64,000 bases of DNA from CAIVAT01 sp964473485 (GTDB taxonomy: Bacteria > Bacteroidota > Bacteroidia > Bacteroidales > FEN-979): NCBI GenBank assembly GCA_964473485.1, contig CAYYPH010000001.1, positions 124,001 to 188,000 of the forward strand, read 5' to 3'. Shown here in pieces: positions 51,056-59,721 of the stretch (the stretch's first letter is position 1; every line of letters starts with the position of its first letter). The notes below the pieces were generated by a model. That model did no database searches, was not told the origin of the DNA, and saw only the letters and a list, made by a program, of their open reading frames with translations. Both the position numbers and the translations under genes were made by a program.

Positions 51056-52918
51056 TTAATTGATTTTCAGTTTTTTATGTATTTCTTCGTAAGGGATCAG
51101 CATCATGGTCGGCCTGCCATCGGGTGAGAGGTCGGGTACATGGCATGCAAAAAGGCTTTCGATGATCGAGTCGATTTCGGCAGGGTGCAGTTTTTTTCCC
51201 CTCTTCACTGCCAGTTTTGAGGCCAGGATGGCGGATAGGTGGCTCCGGTGGGCCGCTTGATGGTCACCGGTCCCGTTTTTCATTGCCTCAAGCACCGATT
51301 CAATCAGATGACCGGCCTCTTCGGCATTGGTCCCGGCAGGAATGGTATGGATGAGGAAACTGTTCTTCCCGAAATCGCTGATTTCGAATCCCATTTCAAG
51401 AAAATCGCCAAGCCAGTTCCGCAGGAGTCCGGCATCATCCGTGTTCAGGGAGATGGCTGAAGGTATCAGCAGGCTCTGAAAGTTTGGCTGTTCCCTGTCT
51501 TCGTCCTTCATCATCCTTTCGTACAGGATCCTTTCGTGAGCCCGTTGCTGATCGATGATGACCACCCCGCTTTTGGTATGGGTGATGAGCAATGCCTGGT
51601 TAACCTGCAGGTTGATCTTTCTCGGAAAATCAGTTGAGGCTGAAATGTTTTCGGTTTGTGGCAGGGTATCCGCGAAAGGCAATGTGGCTGGCTGGGCGTG
51701 GTCGTCCTGCGTCGCGGGCAGATCCGCGTAAAAATCCCTCCATGCCCTGATTGATGAAGTGTCTCCCGTAGGGAAACCCAGGGGGTGGGCCGTTTGACCC
51801 GGTCTGCCGGTATTGAACGGATTGTAGTCAGGATTGATGGTTACAGTGGGCGGCATCACGGGTCTGTCGGTTGGGGGAGGGGGGATATCAAGTCCCTGTT
51901 CCCGCTCAAAATCGAGTGAAGGTGTGATGTTGAACTTGCCGATGGCCTGTTTGACCGCGGCATGAAGAAGGGCATAAATGCTTTTATTATCCTGGAAATT
52001 GATCTCTGTCTTGGTCGGGTGAATGTTTACGTCAATGGTTCCCGGATCAACCTCAAGGAAAAGGAAGTAGGTCGGGACAGCGTCGGAAGGGATGAGCTCT
52101 TTGAATGCAAGTTCCACGGCGTGATGAAAATAGGCATTCTTCATAAAGCGCCGGTTGGTGAAAAAGAATTGTTCACCCCGGGTTCTTTTGGCGAATTCAG
52201 GTTTGCCGATAAAGCCGGAGATGTTAACCATGGGGGTATCCATTTTTACCGGCACAAGTCGCTGGGCATAGGCTGCTCCATACAGGTTCAGTATCCGTTC
52301 CTTAAGGTGTCCGGAAGGGAGTTGGTAAAGAATTTTGTCCTGGTTATAGGCTGTAAAGGATATGCCTGGATTTACCAGGGATATCCTGAAGAATTCATCC
52401 AGGATGTATTTTAATTCAAGGGTATTGGCCTTTAAAAAGTTACGGCGTGCAGGAACGTTGAAGAAAAGATTTTTTACGCTTACGGAGGTCCCGGCTGGAC
52501 AACTGACCGCTGATTGCCCTTTGAATTCGGTGCCTTCAACCAGTACCATGGTTCCCAGTTCATCCCCGTGCTTTCGGGTTTTCAGTTCCACCTGCGCTAC
52601 CGAAGCAATGGAGGCCAGCGCTTCGCCCCTGAATCCAAGGGTTTGTATGGCCAGCAGATCATCCGCTTTTCGGATCTTTGAGGTGGCGTGTCGTTCGAAA
52701 CACATACGGGCATCCCCTTGCGACATTCCGCAACCGTTGTCGATAACCTGGATGAGCAGTTTGCCGGCATCACGAATAACCAGTTTGATGTCGGTGGCCC
52801 CGGCGTCGATGGTATTCTCCAGCAATTCCTTGACAACAGAAGCGGGCCGTTGCACCACTTCGCCTGCAGCGATCTGATTGGCAACAGCATCCGACAGAAG
52901 ATGAATGAGATCAGCCAT
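51056..52918 (-). CDS. mutL: DNA mismatch repair protein MutL
   Basis: MutL couples mismatch recognition by MutS to strand removal. The 620-residue protein has the GHKL ATPase domain (ELLENTIDAGATDI, DNGCGM, TLGFRGEALASIASV, GTSVSVKNLFFNVPARR), a transducer domain and a proline-rich linker (about 330-420), then the dimerisation domain. The endonuclease motif DQHA(x)2E(x)4E appears as DQQRAHERILYE, and the later CPHGRP motif as SPDGRP, so metal-binding residues are altered and nuclease activity is uncertain. A -7 box ends only 5 bases before the ATG. First gene of the mutL-to-uvrB run. Confidence 0.96.
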   Translation of the reverse strand: MADLIHLLSDAVANQIAAGEVVQRPASVVKELLENTIDAGATDIKLVIRDAGKLLIQVIDNGCGMSQGDARMCFERHATSKIRKADDLLAIQTLGFRGEALASIASVAQVELKTRKHGDELGTMVLVEGTEFKGQSAVSCPAGTSVSVKNLFFNVPARRNFLKANTLELKYILDEFFRISLVNPGISFTAYNQDKILYQLPSGHLKERILNLYGAAYAQRLVPVKMDTPMVNISGFIGKPEFAKRTRGEQFFFTNRRFMKNAYFHHAVELAFKELIPSDAVPTYFLFLEVDPGTIDVNIHPTKTEINFQDNKSIYALLHAAVKQAIGKFNITPSLDFEREQGLDIPPPPTDRPVMPPTVTINPDYNPFNTGRPGQTAHPLGFPTGDTSSIRAWRDFYADLPATQDDHAQPATLPFADTLPQTENISASTDFPRKINLQVNQALLITHTKSGVVIIDQQRAHERILYERMMKDEDREQPNFQSLLIPSAISLNTDDAGLLRNWLGDFLEMGFEISDFGKNSFLIHTIPAGTNAEEAGHLIESVLEAMKNGTGDHQAAHRSHLSAILASKLAVKRGKKLHPAEIDSIIESLFACHVPDLSPDGRPTMMLIPYEEIHKKLKIN

Positions 52919-52923
52919 TACCG

Positions 52924-52931
52924 CAAAAGTA
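52924..52931 (-). promoter_or_regulatory. -7 promoter box immediately upstream of mutL
   Basis: The minus strand reads TACTTTTG, ending 5 bases before the mutL ATG at 52918. A transcript from it would have little or no leader. Confidence 0.4.
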
Positions 52932-52971
52932 CCAAAAATTTTCGAATGAGATGGATGAGCCGGTCAAACCA

Positions 52972-53003
52972 GAAACCCGGAGATCAATGATCGTCCGGGT
53001 TTC
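52972..53003. other. inverted repeat in the mutL-DUF6580 gap
   Basis: GAAACCCGGA (52972-52981) and TCCGGGTTTC (52994-53003) form a perfect 10-bp stem around a 12-base loop that itself contains GATC-AAT-GATC. No T tract follows on either strand. The rest of the 207-base gap (52919-53125) shows nothing recognisable apart from the mutL promoter box. Confidence 0.4.
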
Positions 53004-53125
53004 CGGTAATTTCTTGGCACCAACAGTTTCCGGAATCAGGTCTGCCTTGTGTGTCAGGCAAACTGTCATCCTTATTGTTATTATCCGGCGCTCGTGTTCT
53101 CCTTAAAACCGATGCTCCGTAACAG

Positions 53126-53686
53126 TTAAAACCTGGTTCTGTCCAGGACGGGGAACCTCATTTGTGCCAGGTAATAGGCCCCGTAAAATGCCGAACTGAA
53201 AAAGACAGTGGCCAGCAGGTCATTCATAAAGAATGAAATTCCGTAAGTGGCATCGCGGAAGAAGACAAGGCCTGCAATGTAGCATTGAACCAGGCCCGCA
53301 AAGGTTTGCGGGTAATACGGACTGCCGATCCACCATGCAAAGTTGGTTATCAGGAAAAAGATAACCGACGAAGAAAATGAAGCAAGCAATACCGACCTGA
53401 TCGAAACCTTGTTCCGCAGATAGATACCAATGGCCACCGTGATGGCAAAACTCAGGTAGACAGCGGGCATGGCGGGGTGCAGTCCAATTACGAGGTCGCT
53501 GATGAACATCGCGGCGACCGGAATGGCGAAAGCAAGATGCTTTCTGTCGAGGTAGGTTCCTGCAAAAAGTGCCATGGCCGCAATCGGCGTGAAGTTAGGC
53601 CAATGCGGCAGCAGCCTTATCAGGGCTGCAACAATAATAACTGAGATAATAACAATAAATCTAGGGTTAATAGATTTATATTTCAT
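53126..53686 (-). CDS. DUF6580 family membrane protein
   Basis: The 186-residue protein starts MKYKSINPRFIVIISVIIVA at ATG 53686; a longer frame from 53713 would begin inside the predicted -7 box. It has about five or six membrane helices with the family phrases RLLPHWPNFTPIAAMALFAG, AMFISDLVIGLHPAM, ITNFAWWIGSPYYPQT and FMNDLLATVFFSSAFYG. The layout resembles substrate-binding (S) components of ECF transporters, which is the usual suggestion for this family; the substrate is unknown and no ECF ATPase is nearby. It is divergent from the amidohydrolase gene. Confidence 0.82.
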   Translation of the reverse strand: MKYKSINPRFIVIISVIIVAALIRLLPHWPNFTPIAAMALFAGTYLDRKHLAFAIPVAAMFISDLVIGLHPAMPAVYLSFAITVAIGIYLRNKVSIRSVLLASFSSSVIFFLITNFAWWIGSPYYPQTFAGLVQCYIAGLVFFRDATYGISFFMNDLLATVFFSSAFYGAYYLAQMRFPVLDRTRF

Positions 53687-53710
53687 TAATATGTGATGTT
53701 TATAGTGAGA

Positions 53711-53718
53711 CAAAAATA
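53711..53718 (-). promoter_or_regulatory. -7 promoter box for the DUF6580 gene
   Basis: The minus strand reads TATTTTTG, 24 bases ahead of the ATG at 53686. Confidence 0.5.
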
Positions 53719-53762
53719 ATAAATCATTTGGAAAAAAGACAAGCCGGGAGAAAAATAGTTTC

Positions 53763-53770
53763 TAATTTTG
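53763..53770 (+). promoter_or_regulatory. -7 promoter box for the amidohydrolase gene
   Basis: TAATTTTG fits TAnnTTTG, 29 bases before the ATG at 53800. Confidence 0.5.
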
Positions 53771-53799
53771 CGAAACATTCATAAAACCAACTACTTAAA

Positions 53800-55443
53800 A
53801 TGAGATTATTTTTATCAACTTTTTATCTTGCCGTCATCATGATAATTGCAGGCTGCGGGCCAAATCCGGTTAATACCGATCTAATCATCACAAACGGAGT
53901 GATTTACACTGTTGATTCCGCTTTTACGATCGCAGAAGCCATGGCAATCAGAGAGGGTAAGATCATCGCCACAGGAACCACGGAAGAAATACTGAAGGGT
54001 TTTTCATCCGGGCAGGTGCTCGACCTGCAGGGTGCACCGGTTTATCCAGGCTTCATCGATGCTCACTCGCATTTTTCGGGTTATGCCGTTGGTTTGCAGT
54101 ATACTGATCTCACCGGCTGCCTGTCCTTCCAGGAGGTTCTCGATCGTTTAACAGCGTCAGGAAAGCCACCTGCCGGTCACTGGATCGTCGGAAGGGGCTG
54201 GGATCAGAATCTCTGGACGGTCAAACAGTTTCCCGATAATGTAAGGCTTGATGCTTTATTCCCAGACAATCCGGTGATGATCATCCGGATCGACGGCCAT
54301 GTGGTTTTGGCTAACAGCCGGGCCATCGAAGCATCCGGTATCCTGAAAGCCAGAGAGCAGTACCCCGGACAGATTGAAACCAAAAACGGGAAACTGACCG
54401 GAATCCTGAGCGAATCGGCAGCCGACCTGATGCGTGCGGCCGTTCCCAAACCATCGGGGGCTGAACTGGTTAAACTGCTTCAAACCGCCGAGGCAAATTG
54501 TTTCAGCGTCGGGCTGACCGGTGTTTCTGATGCGGGCCTTGAGGCTGAAGAGCTTATGCTGCTCGATTCATTGTCGAGGCAGGGAATTCTCAACATGAAT
54601 TTTGAGGCCATGCTGACCCCGACAGCCGAGACAGTAGACATGATCATGCGCCAGGGGCCGTTTCTATCCGGAAATCTTTCGGCAAGGTCGGTAAAGATTT
54701 ACGCGGATGGTAGCCTGGGCAGCAGAACGGCCAGACTGAAAAAACCTTACAGTGATGAACCCGTCACAAGCGGGATCATCGTGACTCAGCCTGATTCGGT
54801 CAGGGCGCTTTGCCGGCTTGCTGTTGAGTACGGTTACCAGGTTAATACGCATTGCATCGGCGATTCGGCCGTTGCCATGATCCTAGGTATCTATGGAGAA
54901 TTCCTGAAGCAGCGAAACGACCTTCGATGGAGGATCGAGCATGCACAGGTGGTAGATCCTGCTGATTTTGAGAAGTTTGCTCTATATTCGGTGGTTCCAT
55001 CCATCCAAGCAACCCATGCGACTTCCGACATGTACTGGGCCGGAAACCGTCTTGGACCTGAACGGATTAAAGGAGCATACGCTTACAAGACACTCCTTCA
55101 ACAGAACGGATGGATCGCGAACGGAACCGACTTCCCGATCGAGCAGATCGATCCCAGGCTGACCTTTTATGCTTCGGTGGCGAGGAAAGACCTGAAGGGA
55201 TTCCCAGATGACGGATTCCAGATGGAGAATGCGCTCACCAGGGAGGAAACTTTGCGTTCAATGACCATATGGGCGGCCAGATCGGCTTTTGCCGAACATC
55301 GGCGTGGAAGCCTGGAAAAGGGGAAAGAGGCTGATTTTGTCATTCTCGGCCGCGACATCATGAAAATTGAAGAACAGCAGATACCTTCAACCAAGGTAAT
55401 GGCTACATACCTCCGTGGCCGGAAAGTGTTCCAAAATCCATAA
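53800..55443 (+). CDS. YtcJ-like amidohydrolase lipoprotein
   Basis: The 547-residue protein has a lipobox signal peptide ending MIIAGCG (Cys about 19). The amidohydrolase fold follows: LIITNGVIYTVDSAFTIAEA, VYPGFIDAHSHFSGY (metal-binding HxH), GRGWDQNLW, VKIYADGSLGSRTARLKKPY, NTHCIGDSAV, WRIEHAQVV, ANGTDFPIEQIDP and GSLEKGKEADFVIL. This is the Amidohydro_3 (YtcJ) group of metal-dependent hydrolases with unclear natural substrates; members act on amides and related bonds. The location is the periplasm, probably attached to a membrane. It ends at a strong shared terminator. Confidence 0.92.
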   Translation: MRLFLSTFYLAVIMIIAGCGPNPVNTDLIITNGVIYTVDSAFTIAEAMAIREGKIIATGTTEEILKGFSSGQVLDLQGAPVYPGFIDAHSHFSGYAVGLQYTDLTGCLSFQEVLDRLTASGKPPAGHWIVGRGWDQNLWTVKQFPDNVRLDALFPDNPVMIIRIDGHVVLANSRAIEASGILKAREQYPGQIETKNGKLTGILSESAADLMRAAVPKPSGAELVKLLQTAEANCFSVGLTGVSDAGLEAEELMLLDSLSRQGILNMNFEAMLTPTAETVDMIMRQGPFLSGNLSARSVKIYADGSLGSRTARLKKPYSDEPVTSGIIVTQPDSVRALCRLAVEYGYQVNTHCIGDSAVAMILGIYGEFLKQRNDLRWRIEHAQVVDPADFEKFALYSVVPSIQATHATSDMYWAGNRLGPERIKGAYAYKTLLQQNGWIANGTDFPIEQIDPRLTFYASVARKDLKGFPDDGFQMENALTREETLRSMTIWAARSAFAEHRRGSLEKGKEADFVILGRDIMKIEEQQIPSTKVMATYLRGRKVFQNP

Positions 55444-55474
55444 AAAAATGCCTGACGTTGGTCAGGCATTTTTT
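55443..55474. terminator. bidirectional terminator
   Basis: A perfect 14-bp inverted repeat (55443-55456 with 55461-55474), core TGCCTGAC/GTCAGGCA, has a GTTG loop and runs of six A and six T at its ends. It sits between the amidohydrolase gene and a convergent gene and can serve both. Confidence 0.92.
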
Positions 55475-55492
55475 CTTTAGGCCGCAGTACCG

Positions 55493-56101
55493 TTAAAAGG
55501 CATTCTTGACAAGGAATTTTCCCAGGTTGTCGCCGGCCCTGTCGTAACAACTCTGTATCCTGGCGCCCGTGTCGTAATCATAACCCATCATGTTCACGCT
55601 CTGAAGTTTGTCCATCGTGATCACCGCGAGCGGTTTGTCTTTGGCAGCGGTTTCTACCAGGGTGACTTCAACATTGATATAAGCGTTTTTTCGGGTAACC
55701 CCAACGTTGAATCCCGGTTCAGTAAACACGGTGCTGATGATCAGGGTGTATTTTGCCTCAGGATCGTTCTCTTTGGCCACTACATTGACCGCTTCAAGTT
55801 TTGCATTGAAATTTTTCTCGAACATTGGCTGAAACCTGGCCGTGCGATCGCTGACCCATGCCTGGGCCCATTGATCACCCGTTCCCGGTTTCTTTTTGTT
55901 CATATCGGCGGTGCGGTCTGCCACATAATCGCTTTCCTTGTCGAATTTTCCAACCGACATATTGGAATAATCATATTGAAGGTTTAGAATAGTCTGGCCC
56001 TTGAGGACCTTCAGATCCCCCGATTTAAGTTTCTGGGCCGATGACTCCTTTGCGCCCGTCAGAAGGGCTAAGCCCACCAAAAGGAAGATGATCTTTTTCA
56101 T
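55493..56101 (-). CDS. secreted protein of unknown function
   Basis: The 202-residue protein has a signal peptide (MKKIIFLLVGLALLTGAKES, cleavage near SSAQ). The mature part has mixed alpha/beta character, with a basic segment ADRTADMNKKKPGTG, KYTLIISTVFTEPGFNVG, ITMDKLQSVNMMGYDYDTG and a C-terminal helix. Two cysteines are absent from most of it; one occurs in RIQSCYDRAG. I do not recognise the family. It stands alone between the PaaK-like gene and the terminator, with its own -7 box. Confidence 0.78.
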   Translation of the reverse strand: MKKIIFLLVGLALLTGAKESSAQKLKSGDLKVLKGQTILNLQYDYSNMSVGKFDKESDYVADRTADMNKKKPGTGDQWAQAWVSDRTARFQPMFEKNFNAKLEAVNVVAKENDPEAKYTLIISTVFTEPGFNVGVTRKNAYINVEVTLVETAAKDKPLAVITMDKLQSVNMMGYDYDTGARIQSCYDRAGDNLGKFLVKNAF

Positions 56102-56138
56102 AAATGCAGATTTAAAATGTTTGTTAAATTAATTTAGA

Positions 56139-56146
56139 CAAAATTA
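56139..56146 (-). promoter_or_regulatory. -7 promoter box for the unknown secreted protein
   Basis: The minus strand reads TAATTTTG, 37 bases ahead of the start at 56101, in a very AT-rich gap. Confidence 0.5.
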
Positions 56147-56171
56147 TAATAACATTTACGAATTTCCAAAT

Positions 56172-57494
56172 TTAACCTGCACTATTTCCGTTTTTCTCCC
56201 GGTTATCGATGAATTTCACCGGTTTACGGCTGGTCTCGGGGAACATCATTTTTTGTATCGTGCTTTCTGAAGTGAAGGTAATCAGCGGGGCGACCCTTAA
56301 TTTTGCCCTGAAGTGATCCTTGATGCTTTTTTCGCGTTCCTCGCCGATCCCTTTTCCGCTTACATGGATCAGTATTTCGTCGGTACCGATCTGGTTGGTG
56401 TAAACCTCTACCACGTAGCTCGAAATGTAGTCAATATTGTCGAGGATATCATATAGCGCGGGTGGAAAAAGGGTGGTTCCCTTATATTTGATCATCTGGT
56501 TTTTACGGCCGATCACGGGGCCGAGCCTCATGGTGTTGCGACCGCAGCGGCAGGGGTTGGCATAATGCATGCAAACGTCGCCTGTTTTAAACCGCAGCAG
56601 GGGCATGCCTTCCACGCCAAGGGTGGTGATGGTCACTTCCCCGAGTTCTCCTTCGCCAACGGGCTGATCATTGTCGTCGAGGAACTCGGTGATGATGAGT
56701 TCAGGATGATGGTGTCCCCCGCATCCTTCGGAACATTCGGTGAAAGATGTTCCCATTTCTGTTGAGGCATAGGTGGAGTAAAGTTTAAGCGGCCATTTTT
56801 CGATGATCTTCCGGCCCAGCGTGTTCAGTGTAAGATCTTTTTTCCGTAAAGGTTCGCCGATACACACTGCGCTGCGGATACTGCTGTCGCGATAATTGAT
56901 CCCCTGCTGTTCGGCATAATCTATGATCCTGAGTATGAAAGATGGAACCGCGATGATCGTCGTCGGATGTATCCGCTGTATGGTATCCCATTGTAGTTCA
57001 GGTATTCCGTTGCCGACCCTAACCACGCTGGCCCCCAGCATCCTGATCCCGAGAAAATAGGCAAGTCCTGCCATGAACCGTCGGTCGATTGTCGTCATGA
57101 GCTGGTAGATATCGGCACTCGTGCCCCCGGCGCAGGTAAATGAGATGGCTTCGTTGTAGGCAAGCCTGTCAAGATCCCGGTCGGTCATGGCAAAGGTAAC
57201 CGGATCGCCCAGTGTGCCTGACGTGGTGATGTAGTCGATGATTTTGGATTTTGGAACGCAAAGAAAATCATCGTTATGCTGTTGCAGGTCATCTTTGGTC
57301 GTTACCGGTAGTTGTTGCAGGTCGCTCACCAACTTTATTTCGGATACATCGATCCCATAGCGGTCGAAAAGTGAGCGGTAATATCGGGAATGGTGTTGTA
57401 GATAAATGAGTTGCTCCCTGAGTTTCTGATCCTGAAACTCCCTGATTTCCCCGATCGTTTTTTTTTCGATCTCCGGAAAGTATGAAACTGGCAT
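56172..57494 (-). CDS. PaaK-like AMP-forming ligase (phenylacetate-CoA ligase/F390 synthetase type)
   Basis: The 440-residue protein has the compact adenylation fold of the PaaK group: YITTSGTLGDPVTFAMTD (phosphate loop), IAVPSFILRI, YSTYASTEMG, a cysteine/histidine-rich SEGCGGHHHPE segment typical of PaaK, PLLRFKTGDVC, GRKNQMIKYKGTTLFP and a C-terminal RKPVKFID with the likely catalytic lysine. It should activate a carboxylic acid with ATP and pass it to CoA or to a carrier protein; the acyl carrier protein encoded about 2 kb upstream in the same direction is a possible acceptor. It follows an outer membrane protein gene by 32 bases. Confidence 0.88.
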   Translation of the reverse strand: MPVSYFPEIEKKTIGEIREFQDQKLREQLIYLQHHSRYYRSLFDRYGIDVSEIKLVSDLQQLPVTTKDDLQQHNDDFLCVPKSKIIDYITTSGTLGDPVTFAMTDRDLDRLAYNEAISFTCAGGTSADIYQLMTTIDRRFMAGLAYFLGIRMLGASVVRVGNGIPELQWDTIQRIHPTTIIAVPSFILRIIDYAEQQGINYRDSSIRSAVCIGEPLRKKDLTLNTLGRKIIEKWPLKLYSTYASTEMGTSFTECSEGCGGHHHPELIITEFLDDNDQPVGEGELGEVTITTLGVEGMPLLRFKTGDVCMHYANPCRCGRNTMRLGPVIGRKNQMIKYKGTTLFPPALYDILDNIDYISSYVVEVYTNQIGTDEILIHVSGKGIGEEREKSIKDHFRAKLRVAPLITFTSESTIQKMMFPETSRKPVKFIDNREKNGNSAG

Positions 57495-57526
57495 GCCTCT
57501 GAAGTCTGGATTGGCTGGTACAGGGA

Positions 57527-58246
57527 TCAGATCTTGATCCCGATCATAATTTTAATGACATCGGTCTGAATGGTCTGGGTCGGCCGGTCCTTGTCAAAAT
57601 TGTCATATTTCATTTTCCCAAAGCTGTATTGGGCCGAAAACAGCATCACGCTGTAACGGACACTGACACTCACTTCACTCCTGAATATGTTCATGCCGTA
57701 TTTTGAGAAGTTTGATTCGGGATAGGCGCTCCACTCATCGTAATGATAGGCAAAATTGGCGTTGATCTTATACGCAATGTCAATGTTCAGGCGATCGACC
57801 GGGTTGATGGTAAACACCGGGCCAAATTTCTGGCCACCATACCAGTAATAGTGGTCGGTGGGCTTGTTGGGATCTTTCGGCTTCGTAGAGTTGAACCACA
57901 ACGATAAAAAGGTGGCGTCTAAACCTGCCCTCAGATGGTTATTCGCGAAAGCTGGCCCGAAGTATATCAGGAAGCCCATATCGAAGGCGCCGCCGATGCG
58001 GGCTGCCAGGTAATTCAGTCCGGTTCCCGGCACTGACCGAGGTCCGGAGGTCGGATACACTACCTGATCGTAAGCATAGGTTCCCATCGGAAACACAGGT
58101 CCCAGCGAAAAGTAAAAACCACTGTTGATCCTGTTCTTACGGGAAGAGGTACCGACGGCCTCATCATCCTGTGAAAAGCCCGCTGAAGGCATCAGCAGTG
58201 CAAGCCCGGCAGCTATTATGACAATATGTCTCAGAAAGGTTTTCAT
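57527..58246 (-). CDS. outer membrane beta-barrel protein
   Basis: The 239-residue protein starts MKTFLRHIVIIAAGLALLMP at ATG 58246, with a signal peptide ending AGFSQ. A longer frame to 58285 would start inside the -7 box. The mature protein alternates short beta strands (GFYFSLGPVFPMGTY, FDMGFLIYFGPAF, HLRAGLDATFLSLWF, SVSVRYSVMLFSAQYSFG) and ends in KIMIGIKI, in keeping with a small outer membrane barrel. The function is unknown. Together with the PaaK-like gene it seems to form a separate two-gene unit. Confidence 0.78.
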   Translation of the reverse strand: MKTFLRHIVIIAAGLALLMPSAGFSQDDEAVGTSSRKNRINSGFYFSLGPVFPMGTYAYDQVVYPTSGPRSVPGTGLNYLAARIGGAFDMGFLIYFGPAFANNHLRAGLDATFLSLWFNSTKPKDPNKPTDHYYWYGGQKFGPVFTINPVDRLNIDIAYKINANFAYHYDEWSAYPESNFSKYGMNIFRSEVSVSVRYSVMLFSAQYSFGKMKYDNFDKDRPTQTIQTDVIKIMIGIKI

Positions 58247-58282
58247 GCGTTGGATTATTTTTGGAACGGAAAAAATGATCCT

Positions 58283-58290
58283 CAAAATTA
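58283..58290 (-). promoter_or_regulatory. -7 promoter box for the outer membrane protein/ligase unit
   Basis: The minus strand reads TAATTTTG, 36 bases ahead of the ATG at 58246. Confidence 0.5.
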
Positions 58291-58330
58291 CATTTTTTAA
58301 ACAATGTCCGGTAAAATATCTTAAAGCCGT

Positions 58331-59410
58331 TCAATAATGGTATTTCTCCATAAAAACTTCCAGTTTTAACCGGATGTACACCTTGTCCTGTTCCGGAAGT
58401 TCGAATATGTTTTTCCGGAACCCTTCGTTGGCAGTAACAAAATCATTGATCCTCGCATTGAAGTCAGTTGGAACGCGCAGGTTAAACTGGTTGTAGAGCG
58501 AATCCATTACCGTTTCAGGATCTGCTTCAAGATCCTCGAATTTCACGGTGGCGAAATTTCCGGGTTTGATATAATGCTGGTCCCGTTCAATGGTGGCAAG
58601 CAGGTCGGCCAGGACTGCCGTGACTTCCCCGATACGGGGTCTGCTGGCAAACCCGGTCAGGCAGTTCTGTTTTTGCACGATTTCCCACATATGAACGGTG
58701 GAGGGGACCACGTCGAGCGGGTTACGGACGATGTGGATGAACCTGGCCCCCGGGAACATCTCGCATAGTATCCTGATGCGAAAAGAGTTAAAGGGATTTT
58801 TCGAAACAATGGTGCGGTCATTGCCAAACCGGAGTTTTTTAAAATAGTTCAGCATGATCTCTTTCCATTTTCCGGCATCTGCCGGTGCAGGACCATATTC
58901 CATGCCCGGTTCGAGGAAATAGTTGGCGGAGACGGGAAAAATGAGCCGTTCGAGCGGAGAACGGCAGGTGAGACGCAGGATGGCATACTCATCTTCCTGC
59001 GGTTCGTTCATGCCGATCTTCACCATATCCATTGGCCGGTGTTCAGAGACGAGGGTTCTGAAGACGGGTTTGTAGTAATGGTAAGTGGAAAGAAAGCTAT
59101 CGGGTATGGCTACCTGGAAAAGGGTAGGGGTGATGATCTGTGGATCGAGGTGAAACAACTGGTGCAGTAAGGTGGAGCCTGTTCGCCAGTGTCCGATGAT
59201 GAAGACCGGATCAACAGGCGGCTGCTGTGACCTGATGGCCTTGGAATACCGAAGGTTTTCGATGCCTGCAAAAACCGATGACCATGTGGAACTCTGCAGC
59301 AGGAATGCGATCCTGAGAATATGTGCAGGGCTGAAGCTGACTTTGTTCCTTGACAGTAGCTTCAAAAGTTTCCCGGTCCTGATTCCTGCAAGTAAATAGG
59401 AGTTTCTCAA
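58331..59410 (-). CDS. sulfotransferase family protein
   Basis: The 359-residue protein has the PAPS-binding 5' loop VFIIGHWRTGSTLLHQLF (about 68-85) and the 3'-phosphate motif FIHIVRNPLDVVPSTVHMW (about 226), plus DMVKIGMNEPQEDEYAI between them. Sulfotransferases move sulfate from PAPS to a hydroxyl or amine. No signal peptide is seen. The start is TTG 59410, two bases after the acyl carrier protein stop; no ATG lies before the PAPS loop. This places it at the end of the five- or six-gene unit that includes the carrier protein and BtrH-like gene. Confidence 0.85.
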   Translation of the reverse strand: MRNSYLLAGIRTGKLLKLLSRNKVSFSPAHILRIAFLLQSSTWSSVFAGIENLRYSKAIRSQQPPVDPVFIIGHWRTGSTLLHQLFHLDPQIITPTLFQVAIPDSFLSTYHYYKPVFRTLVSEHRPMDMVKIGMNEPQEDEYAILRLTCRSPLERLIFPVSANYFLEPGMEYGPAPADAGKWKEIMLNYFKKLRFGNDRTIVSKNPFNSFRIRILCEMFPGARFIHIVRNPLDVVPSTVHMWEIVQKQNCLTGFASRPRIGEVTAVLADLLATIERDQHYIKPGNFATVKFEDLEADPETVMDSLYNQFNLRVPTDFNARINDFVTANEGFRKNIFELPEQDKVYIRLKLEVFMEKYHY

Positions 59411-59412
59411 AT

Positions 59413-59703
59413 CTATCCGTTTGCCTGGGTTTCGGGTTTATTTTGCGAAATGAAACGCGCAATGCTGCCAACCGATCTGATAACCTCTCTGGCAAGGCTC
59501 TGGTCGGCAATCCTGATGCCATAGGTGCGCTGAATGGCCATGATGATCTCAATGGCATCAACCGAATCGAGTGTGAGCCGGTTATCGCCGCCAAACAGAG
59601 GCTTTTCATCATCCACATCTGCCGGGTCAATGTCGGAGATGGAGAGCGTATTCATGATCAGCAGTTTTATCTCGAGTTTAAGCTTATCAAAGTTTTCATC
59701 CAT
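59413..59703 (-). CDS. acyl carrier protein
   Basis: The 96-residue protein has the four-helix carrier fold and the phosphopantetheine attachment serine in RLTLDSVDAIEI (DSV, about residue 47), followed by IMAIQRTYGIRI. It is not the housekeeping fatty-acid ACP, which normally neighbours fabF. Its place between a BtrH-like acyltransferase and a sulfotransferase points to a dedicated carrier for a special acyl group. Confidence 0.92.
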   Translation of the reverse strand: MDENFDKLKLEIKLLIMNTLSISDIDPADVDDEKPLFGGDNRLTLDSVDAIEIIMAIQRTYGIRIADQSLAREVIRSVGSIARFISQNKPETQANG

Positions 59704-59721
59704 AACAACGCGTGTTGATCG

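Noticed and set aside
52972..53003. Rho-independent terminator between mutL and the DUF6580 gene
   Set aside because: The stem is good but no T tract follows on either strand, and both flanking genes are read on the minus strand with mutL starting just below it.
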